A stretch of DNA of 64,000 nt, from NCBI GenBank assembly GCA_022410635.1, contig JAJVDF010000028.1, forward strand, positions 3,331,068 through 3,395,067, given 5' to 3'. Positions 60,121 through 64,000 of this stretch are shown here, in pieces. How positions within the stretch are numbered: position 1 is the stretch's first letter; the number at the start of each line of letters is the position of its first letter. The notes beneath the pieces are model-generated. The model had not been told where the DNA came from, searched no databases, and worked only from the letters and a program-made list of their open reading frames with translations. Source of the stretch: Tretioscincus oriximinensis (taxonomy: Eukaryota; Chordata; Lepidosauria; Squamata; Gymnophthalmidae). Made by a program: the position numbers and the translations under genes.

Positions 60121-61516
60121 AAATTTTGGGATTGTACAGCATGGTCCACCAGTATGTCTCACCAAGTCATGAGTTTCAAAAGCTTTTCGTTTGCAAGCAA
60201 TCAGGANTAGAAATACCTGCTTCCTAGGGTAGTTCATTTTCTTCGTTGTATGGTTATTTTCTAACATTGGAGCCCATACTATCCCTTATCCAGATTACAT
60301 GACCCAATTGGCTCAGGGAAGTAGACTGGCAGCAGAGAAATGAACTAGCTGCTTGCTGCTGTGATGATGTTAAAGATACAGCTATTCATACTGGCTTTGG
60401 TTACGGTAGACTACACCAGGCTTCACTGGCAGGATCCTGGAGACCAACTATGTGGTTAATGACTGACCTGATTAGGCTAGAAAACTGGAGAGGGAAAAAT
60501 AAAGAAGCTGGAGACAGGCATCAAGAGGAAGCAAAAAGACTGTTTAATCTTGTAGCAAATTGAGTACCCCTGCAAAAGGGGTGGTGGAGGAAATGATATC
60601 AAGACAATAGCTGGGAAGGTGGNTGTAGAAAGGTGTGGTCAAGCATGTCAGCTCCCAGGCTTCTCTTGTCAATGACAACTTCCATTCTTCTGATGAGGAA
60701 GAAGGATAATCCTCTTTATAAATGCCATATGCTCTCCTTCATTAGAGGCCACTTTCTTGGCATGCAACTTGAGAAGCAGCCAGAGCATTAGCCAGGTTAC
60801 CATGGAGATAAATTGATTGGACAACTATGCAAGTAGAAACTATTTGAACAAGATAAGCAGACTATTTCTGGCTTGTAATTTTAAGCAGGAGTAAACAGAT
60901 TTCTATATATTATAAACTATAGAGTATTAGATGTTGTACATTACCTCTCTCTCTTTTGCTGAATTCTGTCACATAAGGTTTTGCCATTTCTGCTTTATCT
61001 CATTTTCAATAATATTCCAAAAGTTGTCTGCTTTCCTGCACTCCCATCACATAAAGTTAGCATACCCTGACAACCCCTCCAACAACCTATATTATTTTGT
61101 CTTAAAATCCTTGCTATTGTAATTGGTGTTCTGCACCAGTATTGTGGAAGCTTCATACCTTTTTGGTTAGGTTTCTGCAATTCTTTCTGTTATGTTTTCT
61201 CCTATTTCTAATTCCCATTTTACTTTTATTCCATTTTCTGTTGGTCTTTGAATCTGCAACATCAGCGTACACAATTTTGAGACTGTACCTTTTAGTGTTT
61301 TTTGTTGTTCAGACAGAATTTCTTCATATGCATTTGCTGGTCATGTCATTACCTCTTGAAATTCCCTAGAGGAGAGGNCCTTCCTTATGGCATTGTATGG
61401 CAACCAATTCAGATTTAGTGGCCTCATTGCTTGTCCTATTTCCAGAACTTTCATTTGTTATTGGTCATTCTAAAAGTCACTTCAATCATATTAACTGCCC
61501 TAGGACCTTCTGCTGA
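60121..61516. other. Unique DNA, no gene seen
   Basis: No recognised repeat or exon; short open frames at 60.9-61.4 kb are hydrophobic but show no family motif. Confidence 0.4.
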
Positions 61517-61915
61517 ATAGAGCCCTGCTGAATTGGGCTACAGCCCATCTGGTCTGACACCATCTCTCACAGTGGTCCACCAATTGCACCTGGGCAGTCT
61601 GAAACAAAAGATGGCAAAACTTATTAATATACTAGTGGAATTAGCCCATTGTGTTACGGTAATGAAACAGGCTCTAGACCCTCCTCCCNCTTGCTCTCAT
61701 TCCTGCCTTCACCCAATCATTCCCTCTTTGCCCCCTCGCATCCCCCTTTCACTTGCTGTTTCTTTCCTTCTTTCTGTTTTCTTTTCCTTCCTTCCTTCCC
61801 CCCCAATACTGAACCCTGGTATTCCACTTCTTATTCCTTTCCCCNTAGAGAACTGTCCATTTATTACTTCCCTCTGTTTTCTGTCTTTTAGCCAGTTTCT
61901 AACCCAGGATTCTGG
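61517..61915 (-). mobile_element. CR1 fragments separated by repeat Y-like and pyrimidine-rich DNA
   Basis: 61517-61621 is the CR1 3' UTR (GAGCCCTGCTGAATTGGGCT). 61800-61915 matches the CR1 interior at 54160-54250 (AGAACTGTCCATTTATTACT and TTTTAGCCAGTTTCTAACCC). Between them, 61629-61695 matches repeat Y of 42973 and 61700-61800 is pyrimidine-rich. Either one CR1 lost about 1 kb and gained repeat Y, or two insertions are adjacent. Confidence 0.65.
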
Positions 61916-62394
61916 TCTCTGGAGGCTGCAAAGTTCCGAGCCCTGTCATTGATCATTATATCTCAGAACGTTGAACTCTCCCACAATCAAATATCTTTTC
62001 CTGCCTTTGTGGCTAAACTTTTGCAGTCAAACTCTATTGGTAAGTTCTTCATATTCTTTTGCAATACGTACAAGGCTGCAAAGCACTCAGCACTTTATTC
62101 CATAAACATTCAACAACTGACAACTAGAAAGCTATGGATAATTATAACCTACTAATACATTAGCACCTTGTTGAAAAAATGACTGAAATGAGAGGGAAAG
62201 ATTCTATTTTGCTGGCAATCATGTATTTGTAGCCAATTAACCATAGTAACGTTACTATTAGCAATTAGAACAAATCTAAATTAAATCAGCTGCTTTACCT
62301 CAAAAATGCAATATCAAAAGTTTTTGCAATGTCAATTTTTCACAAACTGCAAAGATCAGAATGACAAAAAAGTCATAACATTAAGGTTCCATCC
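61916..62394. other. Unique DNA, no gene seen
   Basis: No recognised feature. Confidence 0.4.
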
Positions 62395-62564
62395 ACATGG
62401 AGCCATATTCTGGGTCACATCTCGGGACAGAGCTTGGTCATCCACAGGCCANTATAGACTATGGCAGGCCCCATTCGGGGCCTGCCATAGTCTACACTAG
62501 CATGTGGATGGCAGGCTCCTATTCCGAGGAACAGCCTAGAATAAGGCTCCGTCTGGATGNAGCC
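62395..62564. mobile_element. Foldback MITE, family A, copy 4, with intact central palindrome
   Basis: Ends are GGTTCCATCCACATGGAGCC and an inverted counterpart ending at 62564. The centre is a perfect inverted repeat: TAGACTATGGCAGGCCCC (62455-62472), loop ATTC, and its complement (62477-62494), with weaker pairing out to about 38 bases including CATCCACA/TGTGGATG. It shares TATTCCGAGGAACAGCCTAG-type blocks with copies 1-3. Confidence 0.75.
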
Positions 62565-62660
62565 TCAGTTGCTTTTGACCACTGAAAGTCAGCTGACAGA
62601 GTATGAGTGGGTGTGTCTAGGNAGATATGAATGGCTCTTTAAAAGACGAGGTAAGAGAAA

Positions 62661-62735
62661 TTGGTGGGTTACTGAATGAGACATGATACTGGCCAGATGG
62701 ATTGTGGTCTGATACAGACCTGCTGTAATGGTTAT
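62661..62735 (+). mobile_element. CR1 3' end scrap
   Basis: TTGGTGGGTTACTGAATGAG and CCAGATGGATTGTGGTCTGA match the decayed CR1 3' UTR in plus orientation; the terminal octamer is degraded (GTAATGGTTATGG). Confidence 0.6.
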
Positions 62736-63336
62736 GGTCAGTAAGAGTGGATCAGTGTCAGTAGTTAGGGATTGCTTCTTGTATCACTTGTTCTTTCCTT
62801 GCTTCAGTCACTACACTATTTTTATCNTTTTATTTATTTTTAAAAAATTGGGCCAAAGGTTTAGAACTGGAATTTGACCCTTCAAAACATCTGGAGATGA
62901 GTGAGACTGTAGACTGTGGGAGACTCNATGGAGACTCAGTGAGACAAACTATATTGGAATACAGCTACATTTTTTTATTTGAAAGGATTTTTTTGTAACT
63001 TTATTATATATATTATCACATTTACAGCCAGTAAGACACATCACAGTGTGAGATATATTAAGAAGATACATCATCAAGCCATTTCAATATATAGTGAAGG
63101 GATANTTTTAATACCTTGATTGCTTATTTAATGATTAACAATAAAAAACATTTTTTAAATTTTAAACTGCCTTTGTAAAACCAGGTATTTTTTAAAAAAG
63201 GAGTTACTTTATTAATTTGAGTTAAGCTAAGTTGTCAGTTTTAAAAAATTAAAAAAATGTTTATGTTATTCTTACTAGTACAGCTGAAATGACAGGACAG
63301 AAAAATCACATAGTAAGTGACACCACTTGAAATTAC
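62736..63336. other. AT-rich DNA, no gene seen
   Basis: No recognised repeat or exon. Confidence 0.4.
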
Positions 63337-63422
63337 TACTACTACTACTATGACGACGACTACTACTACTACTACTAATAATAATAATAGTAATAAAAAT
63401 AAAAATAATAAATGATGATGAT
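63337..63422. repeat. Compound triplet microsatellite (TAC)n/(GAC)n/(TAA)n
   Basis: Runs of TAC, GAC and TAA units with interruptions, grading into an ATAAAA/ATGATG tail. It lies beyond the 3' side of the minus-strand SINE and may have grown from the SINE's tail. Confidence 0.85.
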
Positions 63423-63458
63423 TTATGACACCTGTTTTACCAAAGNGTGCATACTTAT

Positions 63459-63634
63459 TTTTGTTTCATGCTCTACAACAGACACCCTGTGAAGTAAGCA
63501 TGGTTGAGAGAGTTCTGAAGAATTATGACATGTTCAAGATCACCCAGCTGACTTCATGGAGAAGTGTGGAAGCGAACAAGGAGACTACCAGACAGGAGTC
63601 CAAAACTCTAATCACTACACCAAACTAGCTCCCC
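63459..63634 (-). mobile_element. tRNA-derived SINE
   Basis: Minus strand, 5' end at about 63634. The complement reads AGTTTGGTGTAGTGATTAGA, a decayed B-box, CTCCATGAAGTCAGCTGGGT and TCACAGGGTGTCTGTTG. It is the same family as 31987-32219; the L2-like tail is replaced or eroded. Confidence 0.8.
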
Positions 63635-64000
63635 CTAAACTCTGTGGTCCTTTCCTCAGTGGAGTAAATTCTGGACGATGNGGTATTGTCTACATAGTAC
63701 TGAAGATGAAGATGGGTCCTGTACATCAGTTTTGTCCTTATTAGACAAAATATAGATTGGGCTAAGAGTTCAAAATGGCAGTTTAGAGCAGTATAGATGA
63801 AAATGTCAACATAGAGCTCTACAACTGGCCCATGGCCAGTACATTGGACCATGAAACATATGAATAGTACACCTACGTGGTCTAGTGTACCAAAATGCCA
63901 CTTCAAGAAAAAACCAATCTAGTCCAGTATTTTGTTGATGTTCTTAGAAACTACTCACCTTTTACTCACAAAAAATAAGAGATATGACATCCTTCTACAG
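63635..64000. other. Unique DNA, no gene seen
   Basis: No recognised repeat or exon. The 93-codon minus-strand frame at 63625-63906 has no identifiable motif. Confidence 0.4.

Overview
This 64 kb window is vertebrate nuclear DNA. It is AT-rich, gene-poor and mostly made of old interspersed repeats. The mix points to a squamate reptile: CR1 LINEs with an 8-bp 3' terminal repeat, L2-like LINEs, a tRNA-derived SINE with an L2-like tail, a BovB-like scrap, an R4-like LINE tail, Tc1-like and hAT-like DNA transposon remnants, and many triplet microsatellites. That assignment is an inference; no species-specific marker was read. Isolated single n bases suggest a draft assembly. I found no host protein-coding exon, rRNA, tRNA or bacterial-type feature I can defend, so the window reads as intergenic or deep intronic. 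No open frame resembles a host protein I recognise; the recognisable protein fragments all belong to retrotransposons.

Layout. 1-3.5 kb: an L2 3' part on the minus strand, a CR1 tail, a Tc1-like deletion derivative, a foldback MITE, a partial copy of a small retroposon, and an L2 3' end on the plus strand. 3.5-10.5 kb: mostly unique AT-rich DNA with a large compound triplet microsatellite. 10.5-18.6 kb: several inverted-repeat elements (71-bp arms at 10.5 kb, a Tc1-like palindrome at 15.8 kb, a foldback at 17.0 kb, a GC-rich hAT-like element at 18.4 kb) and an unknown dispersed repeat at 16 kb with a second copy at 38 kb. 19-23 kb: a BovB-like scrap, an L2 endonuclease region split by an opposite-strand L2 tail, two SINEs, an R4-like 3' end and a perfect 43-bp palindrome. 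23.7-31.9 kb: unique DNA, a foldback retroposon, a foldback MITE and a decayed L2 reverse transcriptase. 32-43 kb: a SINE, a MITE, an LTR-like block, a long (TTA)n tract and an L2 3' end. 44-57 kb: a minus-strand CR1 cluster whose main copy (53.07-56.9 kb) keeps traces of ORF1 (coiled coil plus SGNH-esterase motifs), endonuclease and reverse transcriptase. 57-64 kb: a CpG-enriched unique patch at 59.4-59.8 kb, CR1 scraps, a MITE copy and a terminal SINE.

The most interesting signal is a small retroposon family with three foldback copies (26.8, 33.8, 48.8 kb) and one partial copy (1.9 kb). Two copies have exact 13-bp flanking duplications. The best copy carries CTGANGA, a self-complementary 14-mer, then GAAA, which resembles a hammerhead-ribozyme core. 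This raises a link to Penelope-like or retrozyme-type elements, but stem I and the cleavage nucleotides are not convincing in these copies.
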